A stretch of 34,155 bases of DNA from positions 1 through 34,155 of IMG/VR virus record IMGVR_UViG_3300025137_000137, one strand, 5' to 3'. Of this stretch, positions 1 through 9,114 are shown in pieces. The stretch is from a virus. Below the pieces are notes generated by a model. It had not been told where the DNA came from. It searched no databases and worked only from the letters and a program-made list of their open reading frames with translations. Numbering within the stretch: position 1 is the stretch's first letter; each line of letters starts with the position of its first letter. The translations under genes and the position numbers were made by a program.

Positions 1-1
1 G

Positions 2-1057
2 GATGCTGTAAAAGCTTTAACCCAAGCAGGTACAGGTACAGGTGTAGATAGTTTAGCCATTCCTGACCAACCTAAATTTACAGATGAAGGCGTTATGCGT
101 GGACGGGGTATGCAAGATGCGGCGGCACTTGGGCTTGGTACATATACTGCGGCTAAAGATGACAAACCTGCTTCATTTAGTCCGGCGTATATAACACCAG
201 CAGTTAAAGCTCGCGCTAAACAAGATGGCATATCCGAACAGCAAGCGGCTGGTATAATAGAGAAAGAACGTTTAGATAAAGATTTAAAACGTTCTGAGCT
301 TGGGGCAATGTATGACACACAAGCAGAAGAACGTAAAGCAATGTACGGAGATCCGTTAAACCGAACTGATAAACAACTTGCGGCAGAAGACAGGGCGGCA
401 GATAGCGCGTTCTTTCAAGCTATGCCTGAGTATGGTTTCCAAAAGTCAGAGGTGGCTAAGAATAAAGTGCGTGCCGCTAACCGTGCCAGACAAGAAGGTA
501 TATTTGAGGCAGGGCAAAAAGCAGAGCGTGAGAAGTTCGCAAAAGACTTTGAGCGCGGCAAAGTATCTAACGAAGCCTACACTAGAGAGAAAGATAGGTT
601 TGTAACCCAAGCGACATCTTTAATGGAAACACTGTCAAACTTTACCCTACAGGATAGAAAAGAAGCAGGAGAGCGGGCAGACCGACAATTCCAGCAGAAC
701 AAGTTGATAGTATCTCAGGCGATAGAGAAATATAAAGCAGATATAACCGCTAATGTTAGTAAAGAGCAAGCTCAAGCTACGTTGGTATCGGCTATGGCCG
801 ACGTAACAAGTTCGTTAGAAGAAACATACAAAATGCTCATGAAAGGTAAGAAAGGACAAGAACTTGAAGATTTGCAAGAGGCGAAGAGAAATGATTTAGC
901 TTTCCAATTAGCGCCTATACTAATGCAGTTCGATGAAAGCAAACGGTCACAGCTTGAGGATCTATACGGTATAAATAAAACAGCGACAACACCACCACCA
1001 CTTAATGATCCTAACGTGCAAGGCATTGCTGGCGACCTATTAGGTGGTACACCTTAA
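2..1057 (+). CDS. Internal virion (ejection-type) protein, 5'-truncated
   Basis: The reading frame is open from the first bases of the window, so the true start lies upstream; the first in-frame ATG at 95 is not a convincing start. The visible ~351 residues are rich in Lys, Glu, Gln, Arg and Ala, with long predicted helices and no cysteine-rich or enzymatic motif. The tail is a Pro/Gly-rich linker (TATTPPPLNDPNVQG). Such helical proteins typically sit just before the giant ejection protein in short-tailed phages and are carried inside the virion or form part of the ejection channel. Its stop overlaps the next ATG (TAATG at 1055-1059), so the two are translationally coupled. Function is inferred from position and composition only. 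Confidence 0.6.
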   Translation, partial: DAVKALTQAGTGTGVDSLAIPDQPKFTDEGVMRGRGMQDAAALGLGTYTAAKDDKPASFSPAYITPAVKARAKQDGISEQQAAGIIEKERLDKDLKRSELGAMYDTQAEERKAMYGDPLNRTDKQLAAEDRAADSAFFQAMPEYGFQKSEVAKNKVRAANRARQEGIFEAGQKAEREKFAKDFERGKVSNEAYTREKDRFVTQATSLMETLSNFTLQDRKEAGERADRQFQQNKLIVSQAIEKYKADITANVSKEQAQATLVSAMADVTSSLEETYKMLMKGKKGQELEDLQEAKRNDLAFQLAPILMQFDESKRSQLEDLYGINKTATTPPPLNDPNVQGIAGDLLGGTP

Positions 1058-4000
1058 TGGCTTATTCCAGAGAAGAGATTATACAAGCTCTGGATATTGC
1101 TAAACGCCAAAACAATGTTGAAGCAGTATCTGTACTAACCGAAGCGTTGCAAGCAGATGAGGTATACCAAGCCAACCTGTCTCCACTACGTAGGTTAGAG
1201 CTTTCGCAACTCAAAGCGGCAGAGTCTAAGAATAAAAAGTTCAACCCTTTTGCTGATGTAGTGGGTGGGCTTGGTAGTGGTTTTGTTAGCACGTTTGAGA
1301 CGGGTGCTAAAGGCGCTATAGTTCCTCTTGAAGAAGACGCTGAACTACGCGCACGCGATGCTATAACTAATGTTGCTGACAAGTTAAGACCTGAATTCGG
1401 CGATCCCAAATCTCACCTGTATGAATTCTCTTCTGCTTTAGGTTCTTTTGCGGCCATACCTGCATCGGTTGCGGCGGGCGCAGGTATAGGTACTTTGGTC
1501 GGCGGCGTTCCCGGCGGTGTAGTAGGGGGTGGGTTAGCTGGTTTAAGCTCGGCTTTATTACCCGCATCTGGTGAGGCAAGTGAACGAGCTAGAGCATATG
1601 GAGCTACAGAAGAAGAACGTAACCTAGCGTCTTTAAAAGCGCTACCAGTTGGCGCACTTGAACTAGTCGCTCCAGCTAGAATATTTAAATACTTCTCTAA
1701 ATTTAATGTTCCTGTACTCGATAAGATAGAAAAACGATTTGGTAAGGGTCAGTCAGAAAGATGGCGAGATAAGGTAGGAGATGCGCTTGTATCTGGTGGT
1801 GTAGAGGGTACGCAAGAAGCTACCACTGCTATATTACAAAACATGATAGAGCAAGGGTACAACCCAGAAGCTGAACTACTAGATGCTGGTGTAGGTAAAG
1901 ACGCATTACTCGGCGCAGAAGTTGGTACGTTTGTAGATCTGTTCTCACAAGTTTTCCTAAAAGGTGGTAAAGCTGGTAGGTACGCGCAACTAAGAGCGGA
2001 ACAAGAAAAACAACGTAAGGGGCAAGTAGATACTGAAACAGATACTAAAACAGATGCTCCAGTAACTCCTCCGCAAGAGTTTGATGATGACGATGCCGCA
2101 CCTGTAAATGCCGAATTAGAACAATATGCTAGCACAGAACGTGTACCCCTAGAGTTTGCTAATCGTGTATTTGCGTATGCCGAAAAGAATAACGTTAGTA
2201 GGGACGAGGCTAGAGAGGCTATAGAAGCTGAAGATGCCGCCAAAGAACCCGTAAAAGAACCTACAAAACTTAACACAGCAGGAGAAAGACGTAAGGCGGT
2301 TTTTGATTATATAAAAGATAACCTAGATCAAGCGGTAGCGGACGGTGGTATTCGCTCAATCGGCTGGGACGGTAAGCTTGTAGTAAGACCATTTGATAAA
2401 AAAGAACAAGACTACGTAGACACGCAGTTAGAAAAACGAGCACTTGCGGAAGGGCAAGATGCCGATGCCGATGCTAAAGTTGGACAAGATGCTGAAGAAG
2501 CTAAGGACAGTAAGTTAGCTGTAGGGCAGACTGTTACTGTTGTGAAAAATAAAAATGTAGTAACGATAGATGACGATATTGACCCAAAGAAAGTGACTAT
2601 TACCCGCACAAAGGTGTTAGACAACGGTGACATTATCTATATGGGTCAAATTGAAGGGGCCTATAAAGGGCAAAATTTTGCTTGGAATCAGTCCGAATTA
2701 GAAAAAGGCGAGGTTATTCTTAACCCTACACAAAAAGATGTTGACGCACTAAAAGCCAAACAAGACGAATACAGAGCGAGTTTGAGAAAACAACAGGAGA
2801 AAGAAGATGCAGACATTGATAAACGTGCTGACACAACCACAGCTGGAGAGAGCGTTCCAAGTAATACTGGAGGTGTGGGAGACGCAACAAAAGCCGGAGT
2901 CACTGCCGAAAGCACTGAAGGAACTGACACCGGAGCAGTGGGGGGACTTGATAGAAATGTTGACAGAACTGATGGAAGCGAAGGAGATGCAGACGCTACA
3001 CTAGAAGAAACTGATGTGTTAATGGATCCGAGTCAAATTGCTATTCAAACTGGCGAAAGAGTGGTTAAAAAGGGAGCCGCGTTTCCTTTAGTTACATCAG
3101 AGGCTGACCCCACTGCGACAGGTAGAACTGTAGGGCAAAAAGCAACTAGTGACAGAGCTAAAGCGGGAATAGGGGCTTTAACTAAAGCAGAAGAGAAAAT
3201 AGAAGCCGGAAAAGCTACGCTAGTGCCAGCCGCTACACCTACAGGGAGAATACCCCTAGACACAGTAGGGTTAAAACCTCTAGGTAAGCTACGCCAAGAA
3301 TTAATTAAGAAAGACCAAGATGAGCTTGTATCAACGCGTAGTATGGCTGGTCAAAAAGCCCCGTCTAAAAAACAACTAGACGACAAAGCAAACTACTATG
3401 ATACTGCGGCGGGCATCCAAAAACTGCTGACTGAAGCTAACAATCGCGGTATAAAAATTACTAAACAAGACAGGCTTAGGATAGAAAAAGGGCCAATGTT
3501 TAGTAAACCTAAGAAACGTTCGCCGGTTATTACTGAACCTTTTAACGAAACGCAATTAGCAGAAATACAAGCTTATCAGGGCAAGCTTAAACGGGATTTA
3601 ACTCCTTTAGAAATAGATGCGCAAAACGTAGAAGCTGAAACGTACGTAAAAAACTATGAGAAAAGAATGTTACTTGGTTTACAAAACGTAATACCTGACT
3701 CTCAAGATCCAACTTCTAGGAGAGATATTCTAGCTTTACGTGATCTACAACAACGACCTTTGGAAAAACAAAAACCCGCTAAAAAGAGAAAAGGAGAATC
3801 TGACGCGGACTTTCAAAAAAGAAGGGACGATTGGTCTATGACCAAAGCGGCTAAAGCCTACTTTGACAACCCAAATAGAATAGTAGATAACATGTTATCT
3901 ATGGAAGGGGATGTAGTTAATTTTGAAACAGGTGAGGGTCAAGGTAAAAAAGTAGTAGCCGATACTAAAAAAGATCCTAAACCAGAAGCCATAGCTGAAT

Positions 4001-7000
4001 TAGAAGCGGATCAATCTTATGAAAACGCGTTACTAGCTAGAGAGTGGGCAGATCAAAACTTATCGCCAGCGTTAAAACAATTCAGACAAACTCAATATAA
4101 ACGATTAACTGATTCTTACACTACTAAACCACCAAAGGGTTCAGAGCAATTAGCGCGTGAAAAAACCGTAGAAAATGCTAAGAAGACAGTAAAAAAACTA
4201 GATGCTATGAGATCCGCCAAAGAAAACAATAGACTGAGAAAAGAAAAAGGATTAAAAGGACAACCAATACAAGTTAAGCTCGACGAAGGTGAAAGAGTAG
4301 CGCCGGAAATAATTAAAAAAGCTAACAAGATTTTGAGGGAAGCCGATGAAACAAGAAAATTTAATAACCTTTCTTTAAAAGAACAGTTAGGTGTACTTGA
4401 TTTAATAGCTGACAACGCTAGAGTTACTGGGCAAGTTATAGAAAGCGCAAAAGACTTATTTGCAAAGGTGGCTGAAACAACAGATACAGCGGTGGGGCAA
4501 GTAGCAAAAGGTGCCGAACCAACAGGCACACAGCAAATTGACGCTCTGAGTGCAGACATAGAAGGCGACAGCATATTTGCTCAAGAGGTTGCAGAAAACT
4601 TTTCTTCTCACGATGATAATCTTGCTGTTCAAGCGATTGTCGGTGATGGTATAACTGTGGATAGTAGCGCTATAGATATTTTTATAGACAACACAGAACC
4701 CGAAATATCAGAAAAAATATCAACCGTGCTAGAAGCATATATGGCTGATGGTGACAAGACTAAACTTAAAAAAGGTTTAAAAGACGCTTACAAACTTGCT
4801 GTAAAAATGGACGAGGAAGGTAGTCTTTTTGCGGCAGATGCCGAAATGATTGGCAATTTAAAACTGAGTATAAACAAACAAATAGATGTTCTTGTAAACA
4901 ACTTAGGTTCAGTGCCTATTGTTATGTACAACAACGGTGAGGCTACAGGGAACTTTACCGCAGAGCAGATTGAAGTATTTGAAAACAGTCAAAAGAGAAA
5001 TGTAAACCGCCAAAGAGCAAAAGCAAGAAGAAGAATGACCGAGTCTTTCGCTAAGTACATAGGTGCAGACCCTAAACGAGAAGACAGGTTTAAGAGAAAA
5101 AGTAAAGCTAGTCAAGAACGACAAAAAGAAAGATACTTCAAAGCGCTAATGGACGAAGACCCTAGCCTAAAAAGAATTATGACAAGCGACCAGCAAACTG
5201 CTGGACAATTTCAACCTTCCGGTGGTGGAGCTATTATAATAAACCAAAGTATTGACGGTGGCTTGAACTTACATACCGTGTTACATGAAATGACACATGC
5301 AGGTACACTAAGTACTATTAATGACCCAAACAGTAAGTTAGGTAAAGAATTTAAAGAGTTATATAAAGCGGCTAAAGAAGCAGACAATAATAGCTCTAGG
5401 TTTAGTAGTTACGGCCTTACAAATCCAGACGAGTTTGCGGCAGAGATTTTTAATAATCAAGAGTTTATTGATGAGATTACTCAGGTTTACCTACAAGCAA
5501 AACCTAATGGTAAGGTAGAGCCGTTAAGTCTTTGGCAAAAAATTGCTAATTGGTTTGGTAAATGGTTTAACCGTAGACCAATATACATTGAAGCTGACGG
5601 CTCTTACAACGGTGCTAAACTCGCAGAGCGTGCAAACTTGTTAGTGTTAAGTATGTTACGGCCCCACACAGACACGACCACGTTAGATCAAATAACCGCT
5701 GTAGACATGAGTAAGCCTCAAAGCGTAGATAAAATACTCGGACGTTCTTTTTATAGTCGTAAACAACCACCATTAACACGTAAACAACAAACTTCTTTTA
5801 TAGATAAAACCAGCGAACTTTTTAAGGAAGAAGGGCCAGAGTGGGTTAAGGATAAGATGGCCAGCATACTGCCTTCCAAAGCCATGTCTGAGGCGGCGAG
5901 TAATGTATACAAACCGTTAGGTGATCTGTATACGGAGGCGCACCAAACATTTGAACTGCAACGTGGTGATCTAAAAAGAATGGACGACAATGTTACTAGC
6001 TCAGTTGAACTAGTAGATAGCTATACTAAAACATTGACTAACGAACAGGTAGATGAATTACATAACTTGATGGACGATGCTACTAGGGTATACCGAGTAG
6101 ACCCCACTGCTAACATTAACGAGTATAGTAAATTTTGGTTGGCATACAGACAACACTCTGGTAACAACGCGCCGATAATACGTAAATCGTTTGATACTGC
6201 AAAAGATAGAGATGCGGCTATAGAAGCTAGAAACAAAAAATTCCCTGATAACAAGGCATGGAATGATGGAGATCTTGACCAAGCAAAAATAGATATATTT
6301 CCAGAACTACAGGCTAGGTACAAAGCATTACCAAAGAACGCTAAGTTGGCGTATAAAGAAGTAGAAAGATTATACGAAAGTATGTTTCAACAGTTACAAG
6401 AAAAGTTGTTTGGGGACATAGATAGTGATACAACCATAGACCCTGCAACTGGGCGTAAAATCAAAAACGATTTGTTTGCTAAGTTGTTTGCCTCAACAAC
6501 ACTTAAACCTTACTTCCCCCTAGACCGTGAAGGCAAGTACAAAATAAGATACGAGTTAAGCCCAGATAGGCATTCGGAGTTAGACCAAATACAAACAGTC
6601 ATGGTAGATACCAAAGCTGAAGTAGATAGACTACTTGCAGTGCTTAACAAAGATCCTGACGTTGTGGGCGACCCCAAGGTAAGCCTAGTAAAAGATAGTA
6701 TAAAAGATTTAGAAAAAGTACCACCTACAAAGTTTGTTAGGGAGACGTTAGAATATTTAAAAGAGGCTAAAGTAGATCCAGAAGTATCACAAAAAATACT
6801 TACTCTCTATATTGATGCTTTACCAGAATCAAGTTATGCCAAGAGTTTACGCCAAAGGGCGGGTATAGGCGGCGCTAGTAAAGATCAAACAGGCTATGTA
6901 CTATCCAAAAAAGCTAGAGACTTAGGTAGGCAGATAGTAAGAATAGAGTACGGATCGAAACTACATAAATTAAAAGCTCGACTAGATGAGATGGATAAGA

Positions 7001-8820
7001 GTGGGCAAATACCTGAAGCAACCGGTAAGACTGCTAAGGCTCTTACAAGTAAAGACGTTATAGTTAAAGACCTAGACGAGCGTATTAACTTTGCCATAAA
7101 TCCTACTTCTGCTAATTGGTCTATGGTAGCTAACAGACTAGCATTCTTGTATACCATAGGGTTTAACGTTTCGTCTGCTGTTGTGAACTTATCCCAAATA
7201 CCTTTAGTTGTTTTACCATATATGACAGCTAGGTATGGTTTGAAAAACACTATGCGTGCGTACAAAGATGCTAACGTCCTACTTATAAACAGTGGTGTAT
7301 CAAAGGGTGGTCGTACGATAGCGGGCACGGAAGTAGATGGTAGGTCTTACACTCCAGAACTAATAAAATATTTTAGGGTAAACAAAGAAGGAGAGTTAGA
7401 ATTAAACGAAGATAAGTTTAAAGATATTGTCGGGCGCACAGATAAACTGAAAGAACAAGTGGCCGAGATGCAACCTTTAGTACAACTTGCTTATGAGAGA
7501 GGGCAACTTAACGAATCTCACTTGAGTGATTCATTAACACTTAAAGAAGATGGATCAAGAAAGACTTTTATGGACAAAGCAACCACTGTATCGGCGTGGT
7601 TTTTCCACAATGGTGAGCAACTTAATCGCCAAACTGCTATGACTATGGCGTACTTACTAGAAGTGCGAGCTAAGAAAGAAACTTTAGGTAGAGATACGTT
7701 AACAGATGCAGAAATGGAGTCTGCCGCACAAAGAGCTTTGTCTCAAACACAAGATACCAACGCAGGGTCTGTAATAGAAACTGGCCCAAGAATGTCGCAA
7801 AACCAATTTGGTAGGGTAGCATTGATGTATAAGCCTTACGGCATACAAATGTACTACACCATGATTAAGTCTGCTAGACAACTTCTTAAAAACCTGTTTC
7901 CCGGAAATGACGTTGTGTCAAGAACACAAAGAAACATAGCGTTTAAAGAGTTAGCAGGTGTGCATCTAACCTCAATATTGTTTGCTGGTGCTAGAGGCAT
8001 ACCCCTGTACGGCGCAATAAAAATGTTGTTTAACATGTTTGCCGATGATGATGAAGAAGATTTTGATATTGTAGTTCGTAAAAAAATTGGTGAAGAACTG
8101 TATAAAGGCGGTATGACTTGGTTGACAGGTGTTGACGTTTCGCAACGAATAGCGTTGTCACAACTTGTATTTAACGCTAATAGGTATAACCCAGACGCAT
8201 CTTTAGAGGAAACATTGTTCTATGTGTTGGGTGGCCCCGCTGGTAGTGTAATTAAAGGGTACGAGCGGGCGTATAAAGATTTTAGAAATGGGCAGTACGA
8301 ACGTGCGTTTGAGGCCGCCATACCTACGGCGTTCCGCAACATGTATAAATCCACTGTACGATACCCAAGAGATGAGGGTATGCTAACTAGACGTGGTGAC
8401 CCAATATACAGTGATATTAGTAAAGGAGAATTAGTTGGGCAGTTTGTTGGTTTTACACCCAAAGAATACACTGAACGCCAAGAAATAAATATGGCAGGTA
8501 AGCGTATTGATGAGTCTATTAGGAGTCAACGATCTAGCCTGACTAAAAGATTTTATATTGCTCTGACTGGTGATGATGGCGTTGAAGCGGGTAATGTGTT
8601 AGATGAGATAGTTAAGTTTAACGACAAGCACCCTGAAGCATTTATATCACTGGCTACCATAAAACGATCAAATAAAATGCACACTAAGATAAGTATGACC
8701 ATGCACAATGGTATTACGATAAGTAATAACTACAAGTACGGTATGGCAGAGCTACAAAGTGGGATAGATCAAGGGTTTAACTTAGGTTTAGGTGAATGGT
8801 TAAGTAGCGCTATGAGATAA
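1057..8820 (+). CDS. Giant polyvalent internal virion protein with HExxH metallopeptidase motif
   Basis: This 2,587-residue protein is probably ejected with the DNA. Residues ~126-170 are a Gly/Ala-rich hydrophobic stretch that could insert into membrane. Residues ~330-700 are charged and of low complexity. HEMTH at 1410-1414, followed by PDEFAAEIF at 1457-1465, fits a gluzincin-type zinc metallopeptidase (two His ligands plus a downstream Glu). A second hydrophobic region lies at ~2014-2060 (LAFLYTIGFNVSSAVVNLSQ), and the C-terminal part resembles the conserved tail of large polyvalent phage proteins. The peptidase could process virion proteins or act on the cell envelope during entry; the sequence does not say which. 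No RNA polymerase motif was seen, so it is not an obvious N4-type virion polymerase. A second ORF is overprinted at residues ~584-649. Confidence 0.75.
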   Translation: MAYSREEIIQALDIAKRQNNVEAVSVLTEALQADEVYQANLSPLRRLELSQLKAAESKNKKFNPFADVVGGLGSGFVSTFETGAKGAIVPLEEDAELRARDAITNVADKLRPEFGDPKSHLYEFSSALGSFAAIPASVAAGAGIGTLVGGVPGGVVGGGLAGLSSALLPASGEASERARAYGATEEERNLASLKALPVGALELVAPARIFKYFSKFNVPVLDKIEKRFGKGQSERWRDKVGDALVSGGVEGTQEATTAILQNMIEQGYNPEAELLDAGVGKDALLGAEVGTFVDLFSQVFLKGGKAGRYAQLRAEQEKQRKGQVDTETDTKTDAPVTPPQEFDDDDAAPVNAELEQYASTERVPLEFANRVFAYAEKNNVSRDEAREAIEAEDAAKEPVKEPTKLNTAGERRKAVFDYIKDNLDQAVADGGIRSIGWDGKLVVRPFDKKEQDYVDTQLEKRALAEGQDADADAKVGQDAEEAKDSKLAVGQTVTVVKNKNVVTIDDDIDPKKVTITRTKVLDNGDIIYMGQIEGAYKGQNFAWNQSELEKGEVILNPTQKDVDALKAKQDEYRASLRKQQEKEDADIDKRADTTTAGESVPSNTGGVGDATKAGVTAESTEGTDTGAVGGLDRNVDRTDGSEGDADATLEETDVLMDPSQIAIQTGERVVKKGAAFPLVTSEADPTATGRTVGQKATSDRAKAGIGALTKAEEKIEAGKATLVPAATPTGRIPLDTVGLKPLGKLRQELIKKDQDELVSTRSMAGQKAPSKKQLDDKANYYDTAAGIQKLLTEANNRGIKITKQDRLRIEKGPMFSKPKKRSPVITEPFNETQLAEIQAYQGKLKRDLTPLEIDAQNVEAETYVKNYEKRMLLGLQNVIPDSQDPTSRRDILALRDLQQRPLEKQKPAKKRKGESDADFQKRRDDWSMTKAAKAYFDNPNRIVDNMLSMEGDVVNFETGEGQGKKVVADTKKDPKPEAIAELEADQSYENALLAREWADQNLSPALKQFRQTQYKRLTDSYTTKPPKGSEQLAREKTVENAKKTVKKLDAMRSAKENNRLRKEKGLKGQPIQVKLDEGERVAPEIIKKANKILREADETRKFNNLSLKEQLGVLDLIADNARVTGQVIESAKDLFAKVAETTDTAVGQVAKGAEPTGTQQIDALSADIEGDSIFAQEVAENFSSHDDNLAVQAIVGDGITVDSSAIDIFIDNTEPEISEKISTVLEAYMADGDKTKLKKGLKDAYKLAVKMDEEGSLFAADAEMIGNLKLSINKQIDVLVNNLGSVPIVMYNNGEATGNFTAEQIEVFENSQKRNVNRQRAKARRRMTESFAKYIGADPKREDRFKRKSKASQERQKERYFKALMDEDPSLKRIMTSDQQTAGQFQPSGGGAIIINQSIDGGLNLHTVLHEMTHAGTLSTINDPNSKLGKEFKELYKAAKEADNNSSRFSSYGLTNPDEFAAEIFNNQEFIDEITQVYLQAKPNGKVEPLSLWQKIANWFGKWFNRRPIYIEADGSYNGAKLAERANLLVLSMLRPHTDTTTLDQITAVDMSKPQSVDKILGRSFYSRKQPPLTRKQQTSFIDKTSELFKEEGPEWVKDKMASILPSKAMSEAASNVYKPLGDLYTEAHQTFELQRGDLKRMDDNVTSSVELVDSYTKTLTNEQVDELHNLMDDATRVYRVDPTANINEYSKFWLAYRQHSGNNAPIIRKSFDTAKDRDAAIEARNKKFPDNKAWNDGDLDQAKIDIFPELQARYKALPKNAKLAYKEVERLYESMFQQLQEKLFGDIDSDTTIDPATGRKIKNDLFAKLFASTTLKPYFPLDREGKYKIRYELSPDRHSELDQIQTVMVDTKAEVDRLLAVLNKDPDVVGDPKVSLVKDSIKDLEKVPPTKFVRETLEYLKEAKVDPEVSQKILTLYIDALPESSYAKSLRQRAGIGGASKDQTGYVLSKKARDLGRQIVRIEYGSKLHKLKARLDEMDKSGQIPEATGKTAKALTSKDVIVKDLDERINFAINPTSANWSMVANRLAFLYTIGFNVSSAVVNLSQIPLVVLPYMTARYGLKNTMRAYKDANVLLINSGVSKGGRTIAGTEVDGRSYTPELIKYFRVNKEGELELNEDKFKDIVGRTDKLKEQVAEMQPLVQLAYERGQLNESHLSDSLTLKEDGSRKTFMDKATTVSAWFFHNGEQLNRQTAMTMAYLLEVRAKKETLGRDTLTDAEMESAAQRALSQTQDTNAGSVIETGPRMSQNQFGRVALMYKPYGIQMYYTMIKSARQLLKNLFPGNDVVSRTQRNIAFKELAGVHLTSILFAGARGIPLYGAIKMLFNMFADDDEEDFDIVVRKKIGEELYKGGMTWLTGVDVSQRIALSQLVFNANRYNPDASLEETLFYVLGGPAGSVIKGYERAYKDFRNGQYERAFEAAIPTAFRNMYKSTVRYPRDEGMLTRRGDPIYSDISKGELVGQFVGFTPKEYTERQEINMAGKRIDESIRSQRSSLTKRFYIALTGDDGVEAGNVLDEIVKFNDKHPEAFISLATIKRSNKMHTKISMTMHNGITISNNYKYGMAELQSGIDQGFNLGLGEWLSSAMR
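2807..3004 (+). CDS. Candidate overprinted small protein inside the giant gene (+1 frame)
   Basis: This 65-codon ORF lies wholly within the giant gene. ATG at 2807 is preceded by AGGAG (2795-2799) at an ideal 7-base spacing. The product reads as an ordered, acidic, helical protein with Trp, Leu and Met in regular positions (for example LTPEQWGDLIEMLTELMEAK), without a membrane segment. In the same stretch the host frame encodes a low-complexity Thr/Gly/Asp/Ala linker with almost no hydrophobic residues and an unusual preference for GGA glycine codons, as if free to be shaped by the other frame. Against it: codons in the small frame are rich in CTG, GAG and AAG, unlike neighbouring genes, and chance ORFs of this length occur. 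No function is assigned. Confidence 0.45.
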   Translation: MQTLINVLTQPQLERAFQVILEVWETQQKPESLPKALKELTPEQWGDLIEMLTELMEAKEMQTLH

Positions 8821-8823
8821 AAC

Positions 8824-8863
8824 ACCTCTCTACCACGTTGGAGGGAGTACGCAGTAGAGAGGT
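8824..8863. terminator. Hairpin between convergent genes, probable bidirectional terminator
   Basis: ACCTCTCTAC at 8824-8833 and GTAGAGAGGT at 8854-8863 form a perfect 10-bp stem with a 20-base loop. It sits just after the stop of the giant + strand gene and before the end of the - strand replication operon. Leaving the hairpin on the - strand, the sequence reads GTTTTATC, a weak U tract; there is no clear U tract on the + strand. It probably limits read-through of converging transcripts. Confidence 0.65.
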
Positions 8864-8886
8864 CGTACGGGAGAATTGTAATTATA

Positions 8887-9114
8887 TCATACGATTTGCC
8901 AGACGCGAACCCCTAACATATCTTTTTCTATAACAATCCTTATCTCTACAGAAATACCTTTGTCTTTAGTTATACGTTTAACTTGTTGCTTACACTCATG
9001 TGTGTTTACACAGGGCACAAACACTGAACGCCCCGGCGCAAGTGTTTCCCATCTGACTACTATTCGTACACCATCAGGGTTTAAATCATGTATTCTAAGA
9101 ATCCCCTGATCCAA
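8887..9114 (-). CDS. Small protein of unknown function, TTG start
   Basis: This 75-residue protein is the last gene of the leftward replication operon. No ATG lies in a useful position. TTG at 9112-9114 is preceded by a strong purine-rich ribosome-binding site (AGAGGGGG) at proper spacing, which decides the start. The first 20 bases overlap the 3' end of the primase-helicase gene, so translation is coupled. The sequence has alternating hydrophobic residues (RIVVRWETL, ISVEIRIVIEKDMLGVRVW) suggesting a small beta-rich fold, and two Cys (NTHECKQQ and VPCVN). I do not recognise a family. Confidence 0.6.
   Translation of the reverse strand: MDQGILRIHDLNPDGVRIVVRWETLAPGRSVFVPCVNTHECKQQVKRITKDKGISVEIRIVIEKDMLGVRVWQIV

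Noticed and set aside
378-605. 75-residue basic + strand ORF overlapping the first gene
   Set aside because: No proper Shine-Dalgarno sequence, and the product has the Arg/Lys/Ser-rich composition of a frame-shifted Glu/Lys/Ala coiled coil. Unlike 2807-3004, the main frame here is not low-complexity.
4116-4574. 152-residue - strand ORF within the giant gene
   Set aside because: Ser/Ala/Leu-rich antisense shadow with no ribosome-binding site or nearby promoter.
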